DNA from: Sulfurovum sp. TSL6
GTDB lineage: Bacteria; Campylobacterota; Campylobacteria; Campylobacterales; Sulfurovaceae
Reading direction: 5' to 3'
Assembly: GCF_019972115.1 (NCBI RefSeq)
Contig: NZ_BPFJ01000001.1
Span: 930,001-994,000 of the forward strand
DNA length: 64,000 nt
Positions 24,829-33,992 of the stretch are shown here, piece by piece (positions within the stretch are counted from its first letter, which is position 1; the number at the start of each line of letters is the position of its first letter). Made by a program: the position numbers and the translations under genes. The notes beneath the pieces are model-generated. The model was not told the origin of the DNA. It did no database searches and was given only the letters and a program-made list of their open reading frames with translations.

Positions 24829-26354
24829 GCTCTTAACTTTTTAGCAAACTCCAATGCTTCATCCGTAGGATTTTCTCCTGCAATGATCCTCGCTATTTCA
24901 GAAATACGACTCATATCATTGAGTACTTCTACCTTACTGTTCTGCCCTACTTTTGTTACGACAATATGTTGTCCCGCTTTTGCCGAAAGATGCGGCTGAT
25001 GAGAGATCGCAAAAACCTGGTACACAGATGAGAGTTTATGTATCATCTCTGCTATCGCGATGGATTCATCACCACTCACATTGGCGTCTATTTCATCCAG
25101 AATAAGCACACCTTGCTTACTCTTATCCGCAGGGATCGTCGTTGCCATCAGAGCCAAACGTACACGGTTAAATTCTCCTCCACTCAGTGTGGCTGTTTTT
25201 GAAGATCCAAGCATCACCTCTATACTGTCCATTCCGCTTTCTGCTAAAGTTCCAGAGGAGAATACAAACGTCAGTGGAGGGAGTTTGAGAGTTCTCAAAT
25301 ACTCTGCTAAAGATTTTTCTAGCATCTTTGCTTCTTTTTGACGTGACTGAGAGAGTTTTGAAGCGATGATCTGTAACTCTGAAAACTCCAAAGCTAAAAA
25401 CGATTCCAACATACTCTTGTCTTTTTCTATATTTTGATATCCGGAAAGTTCTTTCTCTTTAGATTCTTTATAGGCTAAAGCTTCTTCTATACTTCCATAA
25501 CGGTTTTTCAGTGTTGTAAGGTCAGCTAGACGATCCAATACTTCTTCTACATTGACCTCTTCGAGTTCATCTGCAAGATTTTCTGTCTCTTCAAAATCAG
25601 CACGAAGTTGATTCATTGCATCACTAAATAGTGACCCGTCTTTATCTAAAAGCCTATAGACCTCTTCAACACTTGCTTCTAAAGAAAAAATGTCTGTGGC
25701 GCTTGAAAGTGCATCTTTTATCTTGTCAATACGAGAAAGCTGCTGTTTGATCTTGAGCAACTCTTCTTCTTCCCCTGCTTGCGGGTTGATAGAAGCTATT
25801 TTTTCTACTTCATACGTAGCATACTCTATGAGTTCAGCAAGCTTTGCTTCATCTTCTTTTATCTTTGAGAGCTCTGAAACTTTTTCTTTATAATTTCCAT
25901 AACGTTTTCTATACTCTTTTAAAGACTTTTTAAACGTTTTATCTTTAGTTGTAAGCTGATCATCGATCATCTCTAACAGTGTTTCAGACTCAAAGCCGCC
26001 TTTGTCACGTACAGACAGATACTTGACATAAGGCAGAAACATTTCACTCAAAGCCTTTTTAGAGATATTTTGCCCATCTATAAAATAACGAAGCTTCTCT
26101 TTTTTAAGTGTTTTTAATGTCAGATCATTCTCAAGTTCATAAGCATCACTTTCTAATCCGAGTGGCTTAAGCAAATTCACTTCGCACAGTGCTGCCGCAC
26201 CTTGCGTAGTGTATCCAAAACTGGAAAGTATCGCAGACATCAGTACAGATTTACCTGCTCCACTGGGTCCGGTTAAAACTACCAATCCATTTTCGAACTC
26301 TAATTCTACTTCATCAAAAGTAACAAGTTCACGCATATATAAACGTTCTATCAA
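24825..26354 (-). CDS. recN: DNA repair ATPase RecN
   Basis: The product is 509 residues, slightly shorter than usual (about 550). The Walker A GPSGAGKS is at 29-36, a long coiled coil occupies the middle (about 140-340), and the C-terminal ABC half carries the signature LSGGEFNRVRLAL and Walker B GVLILDEIDANVSG, with the H-loop in ISHQPHLS. RecN is an SMC-like protein for double-strand break repair. It overlaps nadK by 4 bases, an association common in bacteria. Confidence 0.95.
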   Translation of the reverse strand: MIERLYMRELVTFDEVELEFENGLVVLTGPSGAGKSVLMSAILSSFGYTTQGAAALCEVNLLKPLGLESDAYELENDLTLKTLKKEKLRYFIDGQNISKKALSEMFLPYVKYLSVRDKGGFESETLLEMIDDQLTTKDKTFKKSLKEYRKRYGNYKEKVSELSKIKEDEAKLAELIEYATYEVEKIASINPQAGEEEELLKIKQQLSRIDKIKDALSSATDIFSLEASVEEVYRLLDKDGSLFSDAMNQLRADFEETENLADELEEVNVEEVLDRLADLTTLKNRYGSIEEALAYKESKEKELSGYQNIEKDKSMLESFLALEFSELQIIASKLSQSRQKEAKMLEKSLAEYLRTLKLPPLTFVFSSGTLAESGMDSIEVMLGSSKTATLSGGEFNRVRLALMATTIPADKSKQGVLILDEIDANVSGDESIAIAEMIHKLSSVYQVFAISHQPHLSAKAGQHIVVTKVGQNSKVEVLNDMSRISEIARIIAGENPTDEALEFAKKLRA

Positions 26355-27223
26355 TTTTCATCACCCCATGAAAGTTTTTCTCTCAATACAGAGAAATAAT
26401 TGCGTTCTTTTCTATGCAAAAGTTTTGCACCCCGTTTTGCACCCCTGATCACCAGTACATCTTCCGGAACCATCTCATAATCATCTTGTCCGTCTATCAC
26501 TGCAATGACACGTTCTTCAGGGGAAGAAAGCTCGATCGTAAAATCAGCAGGAACAACTAGAGGACGCTGTGTTAAAGAATGTGCCAATATGGGTGTCATA
26601 ATGAGTGCCTGTGTCAATGGATACATGACAGGACCGCCTGCTGCAAGATTATATGCAGTTGATCCTGTTGGTGTCGCAATGATCAGTCCATCCCCTTTAT
26701 AGGTATTGAATCTTTCACCATCAATAGATGCATATATGGTTGCGATCTTCGAGACTACAGGACGTGTGATAACCACATCGTTAAAAGCAAAAAATGGCTC
26801 TTTTTGACCATTTTTTCTTTCTATATACCCTTCTATCATCATACGTTCATCTATGCGATATTCATCTCTGATCAGTTGTTCCAAAAACAACTCTACATCA
26901 TCGATGGTCACATCAGCCAGAAAACCTAAATTGCCTGCATTAATACCCACAACAGGTTTATTATGTCCATGAGAACGACGCACCAGTGAAAGTAAAGTAC
27001 CATCACCGCCCAAAGAGACTAAAAAATCTGATTTTTCACACATTTTTTCAAAAACCATCCCTTCTAGACCTACCCTCTGCGCTGAACGTTCTGCTAAGAT
27101 CACAGAAATTCCTTTAGATTCGAACTGTGCCTTGATCCGTTCATAAAGTGTTTTTATCTCTGGGTCATTGGGTTTTAAAATAAACCCTGCAGTTTTTATC
27201 TGTGATAATTTTTCATTACTCAT
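26351..27223 (-). CDS. nadK: NAD kinase
   Basis: The product is 290 residues. The GGDGT motif (about 72-76) is followed by the NAD-binding NAGNLGFLADV, and the conserved GDGLIIATPTGSTAYNLAAGGP stretch is in the second half. The enzyme phosphorylates NAD to NADP. The first gene of a two-gene operon with recN, it is divergent from aspS, with an upstream region of about 157 bases shared with the aspS promoter. Confidence 0.95.
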   Translation of the reverse strand: MSNEKLSQIKTAGFILKPNDPEIKTLYERIKAQFESKGISVILAERSAQRVGLEGMVFEKMCEKSDFLVSLGGDGTLLSLVRRSHGHNKPVVGINAGNLGFLADVTIDDVELFLEQLIRDEYRIDERMMIEGYIERKNGQKEPFFAFNDVVITRPVVSKIATIYASIDGERFNTYKGDGLIIATPTGSTAYNLAAGGPVMYPLTQALIMTPILAHSLTQRPLVVPADFTIELSSPEERVIAVIDGQDDYEMVPEDVLVIRGAKRGAKLLHRKERNYFSVLREKLSWGDEN

Positions 27224-27346
27224 CTTTTTCCTGACTCTATTTAAAAAATATAATTGTTAGAGTAGCATAAATGTACTGTTAGTTTTTGAAAATATTTCAT
27301 ATTGCCATATTTTTAAGAGTGAATTTAACCCTAAACTACTTTTTGA

Positions 27347-27352
27347 TATAAT
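27347..27352 (+). promoter_or_regulatory. -10 box of aspS-adk
   Basis: TATAAT in the context TTTTTGATATAATCG lies 28 bases before the aspS ATG. This extended, T-preceded form is characteristic of Campylobacterota sigma-70 promoters. Confidence 0.65.
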
Positions 27353-27380
27353 CGCGCCATTATAAACAGATAGGATAGTC

Positions 27381-29132
27381 ATGAGAACACATTATTGTGC
27401 AGAAGTAAATGAAGAACATATTGGACAGGAAGTTACCGTTGCAGGTTGGGTCTCTTCCCGTAGAGATCATGGTGGACTTATATTCATCGACCTTAGAGAC
27501 AAAGATGAAGTAGTACAGCTTGTTTGTGATCCAGCAGACAATGCGAATGCGCATAAAATAGCTGAGGAAGTCAGAGATCAATTTGTATTGATAGCTAAAG
27601 GTAAAGTACGTGCCAGAGGTGAAGGGCTGGAAAACCCTAAACTTAAAACGGGGAAGATCGAGATCGTAGTTGACGATCTTACTATAGAAAACCGTTCTAA
27701 ACCTATGCCTTTTGACCTCAATGATGAGAAAGTAAATGAAGAGATCAAACTTAAACACCGTTATTTAGAACTGCGTACACAAAGATCTTACGATATCTTC
27801 AAACTTCGTTCAAAAGCAACAATCGCTGCACGTAACTCACTTGATGAACTGGACTTCCTTGAAGTTGAAACACCTATCATTACCAAATCTACACCTGAGG
27901 GTGCGAGAGATTACCTTGTACCTTCGCGTGTACACCCTGGTGAATTTTATGCACTTCCGCAGTCACCACAGCTTTTCAAACAACTTTTGATGGTTGGTGG
28001 TTTCGACCGTTACTTCCAAATAGCAAAATGTTTCAGAGATGAAGACTTGAGAGCAGACAGACAACCTGAGTTTACGCAAATAGATGTTGAAATGTCTTTC
28101 TGTGATCAGGAAGACGTAATAGCAGTTGCTGAAAAACTGATACATAATGTATTTTCAGCATGTGGTTTTGACATTCCTACTACATTTAAACGTATGCCTC
28201 ACTTTGAAGCGATGGAAAAATACGGTTCAGATAAACCAGACATGCGTTATGATCTGGCAATGGTAGATGTGATAGACATTTTTGAAAGATGTGATAATGA
28301 GATCTTCTCAAAAATAGCAAAATCTCCTAAGAAAAACCGTATTAAAGCACTAAAAGTGCCAAAAGGTGATGAGATCTTCTCAAAACGTCAAATGAAAGGT
28401 TTTGAAGAGTATGTACGTAAATTTGGTGCCTCTGGTCTTGGTTACTTCCAAATGAAAGAAGATGGTCTTAAAGGTCCACTTGCCAAATTCTTCACTGAAG
28501 AAGACATTCAGGCTATCATCGACAGATGTGAGCTTGAAGTAGGTGATGCTGTCTTCTTTGGTGCAGGTGAGAAAAAACTGGTATGGGATTATATGGGTCG
28601 CTTCCGTATCTATCTTGCAGAAACGATGGATATCATTCCTAAAGATACGTTTGAGTTCTTATGGGTGATGGACTTCCCTATGTTCGAAGTGGAAGAAGGT
28701 AAGGTTAAAGCACTTCACCATCCGTTTACACAGCCAAAATCACTGGATTATGAAGATATCGAAGAGATTGAGTCTATCGCTTATGACATCGTACTTAATG
28801 GTACAGAGCTCGGTGGTGGGTCTATCCGTATCCATAAAGAAGAGGTTCAATCAGAGATCTTTAAATTGCTGGGTATCGATGAAGAAGAGGCTCAAGAGAA
28901 GTTTGGATTCTTACTTGATGCACTCAAATTCGGTGCACCGCCACATGGTGGTTTTGCCCTAGGTCTTGACAGACTGATCATGCTTATGACCGGTGCTTCA
29001 AGTATCCGTGAAGTCATCGCATTCCCTAAAACACAAAAAGCACAGTGTCTTCTTACACAAGCACCAAGCTTTGTAGATGCAGAACAGCTTAAAGACCTGA
29101 GCCTTAGAATCAGACAAACACCAACAGCATAA
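27381..29132 (+). CDS. aspS: Aspartyl-tRNA synthetase
   Basis: The product is 583 residues, a bacterial-type class IIb synthetase. The N-terminal OB anticodon-binding domain has [19 protein letters not shown] (about 22-40). Motif 2 is in [19 protein letters not shown] (about 217-235), the GAD insertion lies about 280-410, and motif 3 is in [13 protein letters not shown] (about 524-536). Many Campylobacterota lack AsnRS and use a non-discriminating AspRS with GatCAB; this window cannot show that. adk follows 19 bases downstream. Confidence 0.96.
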   Translation: MRTHYCAEVNEEHIGQEVTVAGWVSSRRDHGGLIFIDLRDKDEVVQLVCDPADNANAHKIAEEVRDQFVLIAKGKVRARGEGLENPKLKTGKIEIVVDDLTIENRSKPMPFDLNDEKVNEEIKLKHRYLELRTQRSYDIFKLRSKATIAARNSLDELDFLEVETPIITKSTPEGARDYLVPSRVHPGEFYALPQSPQLFKQLLMVGGFDRYFQIAKCFRDEDLRADRQPEFTQIDVEMSFCDQEDVIAVAEKLIHNVFSACGFDIPTTFKRMPHFEAMEKYGSDKPDMRYDLAMVDVIDIFERCDNEIFSKIAKSPKKNRIKALKVPKGDEIFSKRQMKGFEEYVRKFGASGLGYFQMKEDGLKGPLAKFFTEEDIQAIIDRCELEVGDAVFFGAGEKKLVWDYMGRFRIYLAETMDIIPKDTFEFLWVMDFPMFEVEEGKVKALHHPFTQPKSLDYEDIEEIESIAYDIVLNGTELGGGSIRIHKEEVQSEIFKLLGIDEEEAQEKFGFLLDALKFGAPPHGGFALGLDRLIMLMTGASSIREVIAFPKTQKAQCLLTQAPSFVDAEQLKDLSLRIRQTPTA

Positions 29133-29151
29133 AATAAAGGAAAAAGAAACT

Positions 29152-29745
29152 ATGAAAAAACTATTTTTAATCATTGGCGCACCAGGTTCAGGGAAAACAA
29201 CTGACGCAAGCATCATCGCTGAAAAAAACAGTGATACTATCGTACACTACTCTACTGGTGATATGCTAAGAGAAGAAGTGGCAAGCGGAAGCGAACTGGG
29301 TCAAACGATAGAAAGCTACATCTCTAAAGGTGCACTTGTACCACTGAACATCATCGTCGATACCATCGTATCTGCTATCAAAAATGCTCCTGTAGACAAT
29401 GTTCTTATCGATGGTTACCCAAGAAGTACAGAGCAAATGACAGCATTTGATGAACTTGTATCTAAAGAAGATGACATTGAACTTGCATCAGTGATCGAAG
29501 TAAGAGTAAGCGAACAAGTAGCTAAAGACAGAATCCTTGGCCGTGCTGCAGAAGCTAAACCAGGTGAAGAGCGTTCAGATGACAGCGTAGAAGTATTCTT
29601 CGACAGAATGAAGATCTATACTGATCCATTGGCTGAAATTCAAGCATTTTACACTGAGAAAAACTTATTAGAAGTGATTTCTGGTGAAAGAACGCTTGAA
29701 GAAGTCGTTGCAGATATGGAAGCATTCGTAAAGAGCAAAATCTAA
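29152..29745 (+). CDS. adk: Adenylate kinase
   Basis: The product is 197 residues, a short-lid form without zinc cysteines. The P-loop GAPGSGKTT (8-16) is followed by AMP-binding STGDMLRE and IDGYPRS motifs and DRILGRA before the lid. It interconverts AMP, ADP and ATP. It is probably co-transcribed with aspS and is followed by a hairpin at 29753. Confidence 0.95.
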   Translation: MKKLFLIIGAPGSGKTTDASIIAEKNSDTIVHYSTGDMLREEVASGSELGQTIESYISKGALVPLNIIVDTIVSAIKNAPVDNVLIDGYPRSTEQMTAFDELVSKEDDIELASVIEVRVSEQVAKDRILGRAAEAKPGEERSDDSVEVFFDRMKIYTDPLAEIQAFYTEKNLLEVISGERTLEEVVADMEAFVKSKI

Positions 29746-29752
29746 AACAAAC

Positions 29753-29773
29753 TACCCACTTCTCTAGTGGGTA
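29753..29773 (+). terminator. Hairpin after adk
   Basis: TACCCACT and AGTGGGTA form a perfect 8-bp stem with a 5-base loop seven bases after the adk stop. The following sequence has only scattered T runs, so it is a moderate intrinsic terminator. The rest of the gap to 29988 is AT-rich promoter sequence with no gene. Confidence 0.55.
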
Positions 29774-29987
29774 AACCAGCATCTTTTAACTTTTAGACTA
29801 TATACAATTTCCCTCCAATTTTCTCAAAATATAACTTAATTTTATTTATTTTATATTCTAAAATTATAAAACAAGATAATATTATACAATTATTAAAAGA
29901 GATAATATAAAATAGTTAAATATCCTTTAACATTCAATATAATTTAGATACTATAAAAAATCTACATTAACTAACAAGGACAAGGTA

Positions 29988-31253
29988 ATGAACATAAGAA
30001 CAACAAGAACATTAGGGAAATTGATCACACTTTCACTCATCACTTCAACGATGATACATGCAACAAACGGAGATAATCTTATCGCTGTAGGTACTAAAGC
30101 AAGAGGTATGGGTGGTGTTGGCATTGCTATGAGTCATGGTGCAGAATCTGCATTAAGCAATGGTGCACTTATAACAAGTGTGGAAAGCAATGAAATCGGG
30201 TTTGGTGGTACGGTGTTTATGCCAGATATTAAAACAGAAATTAAATCTAGTTTTTTTGCTGATGGTGAGCTCACAAGTGATGCAGATATGAATATGATTC
30301 CAGAAGTATCACTTGCACATAAGATCGATGAAAATTGGTACATAGGTGTTGGTATGTGGGGTACTGGTGGAATGGGTACTGATTACCAAGACAATGAGCC
30401 ACAAAATGCTTCTACTGGAACATTTGGTAACTTTAGAATGGTTACAAACCTTCAACTTATGCAGTTTGGTATACCTATCGCCTATAAAACGGGTGGATTA
30501 AGCCTTGCCATCACACCTGTACTTCAATATGGAAACTTAGATATTAATTACGTCATACCAGCAAATGGATTTGGAGCGGGACCAGCTACCGATCAACATA
30601 TAGGTGCTGGACTGGCACAGGACTTTGGTTTTGGATATAACTTGGGACTTGCCTATGACTTATCAGCAAATGGAGTAGACGGTCTTACTTTAGGTGCAAT
30701 GTATAAATCTGCCATAGAGATGGATTATGATTATCAACTCACTAATGCTGTTGCTCCATTTCAAGCATTTGGTCCAGCTCTTCCTATAACAGATACACTT
30801 GAACAACCTGAAGAATTTGGTGTAGGTATCGCATATAGTATGGGTCAGCACACTTTAGCATTTGATTACACAAAAATAAAATGGTCTGATGCTAAAGGCT
30901 ATAAGGACTTTGGTTGGGATGATTCTGATGTTTACGCAGTAGGTTATCAATATACAGAAAACGAATGGACCCTAAGACTAGGCTATAATCATGCAGATTC
31001 CGCGGTAGTAGAAGTACCGGAGGCAAGACTAAACTTCTTTAACCTTTTAGGATTCCCTGCAACTGCAGAAGACCACTATACAGTGGGTGCTAGTTACGAA
31101 TTCAGCAGACAGTTTTCTCTTGATCTAGCCTATGTGTATCAAGACAATAATAATGAAACATATGATGTAAGTGCCTTATTTGGACCAGATGCAACTGTAA
31201 GCACTGATCATGCAGAAGACAGTGTTTCTTTCCAGTTAGCCTATAAATTTTAA
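29988..31253 (+). CDS. FadL/OmpP1/TodX-type outer membrane protein
   Basis: The product is 421 residues. The signal peptide (about 1-26, ending IHA) is followed by the N-terminal hatch region NLIAVGTKARGMGGVGIA typical of the FadL family. Alternating beta-strands run to a terminal aromatic residue (AYKF). FadL channels take up long-chain fatty acids or aromatic hydrocarbons by lateral diffusion. No catabolic genes are adjacent, so the substrate is unknown. The ribosome site is AAGGACAAGG. Confidence 0.9.
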   Translation: MNIRTTRTLGKLITLSLITSTMIHATNGDNLIAVGTKARGMGGVGIAMSHGAESALSNGALITSVESNEIGFGGTVFMPDIKTEIKSSFFADGELTSDADMNMIPEVSLAHKIDENWYIGVGMWGTGGMGTDYQDNEPQNASTGTFGNFRMVTNLQLMQFGIPIAYKTGGLSLAITPVLQYGNLDINYVIPANGFGAGPATDQHIGAGLAQDFGFGYNLGLAYDLSANGVDGLTLGAMYKSAIEMDYDYQLTNAVAPFQAFGPALPITDTLEQPEEFGVGIAYSMGQHTLAFDYTKIKWSDAKGYKDFGWDDSDVYAVGYQYTENEWTLRLGYNHADSAVVEVPEARLNFFNLLGFPATAEDHYTVGASYEFSRQFSLDLAYVYQDNNNETYDVSALFGPDATVSTDHAEDSVSFQLAYKF

Positions 31254-31274
31254 TCACTGATCTAACTTTTAGAT

Positions 31275-31295
31275 AGAGATGCTTTAAGCATCTCT
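31275..31295 (+). terminator. Hairpin after the FadL-type gene
   Basis: AGAGATGC and GCATCTCT form a perfect stem with a short TTTAA loop 22 bases after the stop codon, followed by TCTAACCTCTTATTT. It is likely the intrinsic terminator. Confidence 0.6.
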
Positions 31296-31438
31296 TCTAA
31301 CCTCTTATTTGCATTTAATCTTTATTCTTCTCAACTTCAATGTTAGTATCTATGTTCTTACTTTGTATTGTTTAACTTGTTTTCTACATCTAATATTGTC
31401 ATCACATCCTGATCTTGAGTGGAAATCATAAGTTGTAG

Positions 31439-31461
31439 ATCCCCGTGTCAAGCACGAGGAT
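31439..31461. repeat. REP-like palindrome downstream of the FadL-type gene
   Basis: ATCCCCGTG and CACGAGGAT pair with one G-T position around a TCAAG loop. ATCCCCG...GGATGAC palindromes are a common dispersed REP-type repeat in proteobacteria. The motif AGGAT(G/A)A recurs once more near 31490. The 270-base gap 31254-31526 otherwise holds only a terminator and no gene. Confidence 0.45.
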
Positions 31462-31526
31462 GACGTAAATGTACTTTGTTCGCAGAGCAAGGATAATGTA
31501 GATCGAAATAAATCTGAAGCAAATCC

Positions 31527-33992
31527 TTACTCTTTATCGTCTTTTTTCTTTTTAGACTTTTTCTCTTTTTTAGAATCTGACTTATCTTTATTTTTTTCTT
31601 CTTTAATACTATCTTGTATTTTTTGATCTTTTGTAGTGTCTAATTGCTCTTGTTTCTTTTCTTCTTTTTCTTTCTGTATCTTAGCCAATTCAAGTTTGAA
31701 ACTTGTGCCTTTATCTTCTTTGATCTTTAACGCTTTTTCATACGCTTCAATAGCTCTATCCAGGTCTTTTTTCTGAAACTGCTTGTTACCCATGTTATGT
31801 AGGTTTATGAAATCACGTTCAGCTTTTGCTTTTTCATATTCGTGATCTATGGCATCTTCAGTCTTTAAATTTAACAATGCTTTTACTTTATCGATCAAGC
31901 TGCTTAATGTCATCTTATGCTTCTCATCAGTCTCTGTTTCAGATTTATTAGGGAAGAATGACTTGACCTTATCTATAAATGTAGTAGTATACCCTGTTAC
32001 TTTATTTTCTTCTTTACTCTCATCTTCTTCATACTCCGAAGTACCTTCTGTCTGTACGAGTTTCTTCTCTTCATCTTCTGTTTCTTTTTTGCGAGGGAAA
32101 TATGACTTGACATTATCTATCAGAGTGCACCATGTAGTCCTGTCTGTTTCTTCACACTCATATCCTTCGTATAGCAGCGTATCATCATGATGTGTTATTT
32201 CTTTCTTATCCTCATCCTTTTCTTCTTTTTTTCTAGGGAAAAGTGACTTAAGATTATCCGTCAAAATACACCATGTACTACTCCGATCTTTATCTTCAAA
32301 TTCATGGTCATGTGGCATCAAGGCCTTTGCATTATCCATCAATACAGGGATGAAGTACAATGAAACCAGTGTAGCCGCTATACTTCCAAAAATAAGTGCT
32401 ACACCTAATCCACCGAAGATAGGATCTGTTGCCAGCAATAAACTACCGAGGATGATGGCAATAGCAGTAAGCATGATAGGTTTTGCACGTGTAGCTGTTG
32501 CAACGGCTATGGCTCTTTTCTTCTCAAGACCTTCATGGGCGATCAAAGACTTTGAAAAGTCTATCAGCAGTAATGAACTTCTAGCACTGATCCCCATCAG
32601 TGAGATAAAACCTATTAGAGATGTCGCCGTAAGAAAGAAATGTGTATCTGCTGCATAGAGTGATATCTTATCAGTGATCCAATGCCCTACAATAACCCCT
32701 ATTATAGAAAGGAAACTCCCCACAAGAACAATACCGCTTAAAGCAAAAGATTTATAATACACAACCATCAGCAAAAACATCAACACCAAAGCAGCGATAA
32801 ATGCACCACCCAGATCCCGGAAGGTATCAAGAGATACTTTCATTTCACCATCCCAGCGTATAAGTACTTCATCCCCAGTCTCTTTGTCTACTGCGATCAA
32901 ATCAAACATATAAGTGTTGATTCCTGGCACTTTACTCAAAGTATATTCATCTTTAAGTAACTCTAGCATCTTTTCTCTGGCTTCAAGTAAAGGATATACT
33001 TGACTTACCATATCACATTCTGCAGTGATCGTCACCATATTTTTAAGGTTTTTTCTAAAAATAGTAGGACTGGAGTCCGCACTTTTTACCTCAACTACTT
33101 CACTTATAGGTACCATCATTCCTTTATCATTCATAAGCTCTAATGAAAAGAGTTTATTGAGCAAAGAAGTTTCTGTATCTTCGTCAACTACACGTGTTTC
33201 ATCATCAAGTCTCAGAAATATAGGAATTTGGTCTTGCTGGTTTTTTGTATTTTTCTCAGCTATGGGCATCCCTTTGAACGCAAGATAAATGATCTGGTTG
33301 ACCTGCTCCACATTAAGTCCGCTTAATATGATCTTTTCCTTGTCCGGTACAAGATTATATTTGGTATAGATGTCATCCTGCATTACATCGACATCAACCA
33401 GTCCTTCTGTATCTTTAAGTATCTTCGCGACTTTAGCGGACATTTTTCGTAATGTACTCTCATTTTCATTATAGAGTTCCACAACGATCGTTGCTAAAGT
33501 TGGAGGACCCGCAGGCATCTCAATGAATTTGATAGAAGTATGAGGGACTATATTTCCACATTCATTTTGGATAAGAGGCCGTAAACGATGTGCCATCATA
33601 TACGTAGGTTCATCACGATCATTTTTGTTTGTAAAATTAAGGACTATCTCTGCCTGGTTCTTCATCCTTTTAAGTGCACTTCCCTTGACCAGTCCTGCAT
33701 AATCAAGCGGTGCCCCCTGCCCCAGATACACCTCCATATCTGTGATCTCTTTTTCTTGTTTCAAATAGTTGACAATACATGTTGTAACGGATTGTGTTTC
33801 TTGAATAGATGCATTTGTAGCAGTATCGACATAGATACTCATAGTATTAGCACTCTTCCCTGGAAGCATACGGGCAAGTACCAGTTTCGTAGGTATCATC
33901 ATGACTGCAGCTCCCATAGAGAAAAGAACAATGAGAGTCACGATCCACTTGTTACGTTTGCTGTTAATGATGTTATAGACAATTTTTTCCAT
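31527..33992 (-). CDS. RND permease, C-terminal half, with a tandem-repeat and lysine-rich cytoplasmic tail
   Basis: From the ATG at 33992 the product is 821 residues. The first 550 or so equal the second half of a full RND pump: TM7 (about 17-36), the porter domain with PTKLVLARMLP and AGPPTLATIVVELY, then TM8-TM12, with GISARSSLLLIDF in TM10, where the usual proton-relay Lys is Arg. The tail (about 550-821) has five degenerate repeats around L(I/T)DN(V/L)KS-FPRKKE, a TPR-like stretch (about 730-760) and a Lys/Glu-rich end. It follows the N-half with a TGATG overlap. No adaptor gene is next to it. Confidence 0.88.
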   Translation of the reverse strand: MEKIVYNIINSKRNKWIVTLIVLFSMGAAVMMIPTKLVLARMLPGKSANTMSIYVDTATNASIQETQSVTTCIVNYLKQEKEITDMEVYLGQGAPLDYAGLVKGSALKRMKNQAEIVLNFTNKNDRDEPTYMMAHRLRPLIQNECGNIVPHTSIKFIEMPAGPPTLATIVVELYNENESTLRKMSAKVAKILKDTEGLVDVDVMQDDIYTKYNLVPDKEKIILSGLNVEQVNQIIYLAFKGMPIAEKNTKNQQDQIPIFLRLDDETRVVDEDTETSLLNKLFSLELMNDKGMMVPISEVVEVKSADSSPTIFRKNLKNMVTITAECDMVSQVYPLLEAREKMLELLKDEYTLSKVPGINTYMFDLIAVDKETGDEVLIRWDGEMKVSLDTFRDLGGAFIAALVLMFLLMVVYYKSFALSGIVLVGSFLSIIGVIVGHWITDKISLYAADTHFFLTATSLIGFISLMGISARSSLLLIDFSKSLIAHEGLEKKRAIAVATATRAKPIMLTAIAIILGSLLLATDPIFGGLGVALIFGSIAATLVSLYFIPVLMDNAKALMPHDHEFEDKDRSSTWCILTDNLKSLFPRKKEEKDEDKKEITHHDDTLLYEGYECEETDRTTWCTLIDNVKSYFPRKKETEDEEKKLVQTEGTSEYEEDESKEENKVTGYTTTFIDKVKSFFPNKSETETDEKHKMTLSSLIDKVKALLNLKTEDAIDHEYEKAKAERDFINLHNMGNKQFQKKDLDRAIEAYEKALKIKEDKGTSFKLELAKIQKEKEEKKQEQLDTTKDQKIQDSIKEEKNKDKSDSKKEKKSKKKKDDKE

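Noticed and set aside
31300-31526. Remnant insertion sequence after the FadL-type gene
   Set aside because: Only a terminator-like hairpin and a REP-like palindrome are visible, with no transposase fragment or target duplication.
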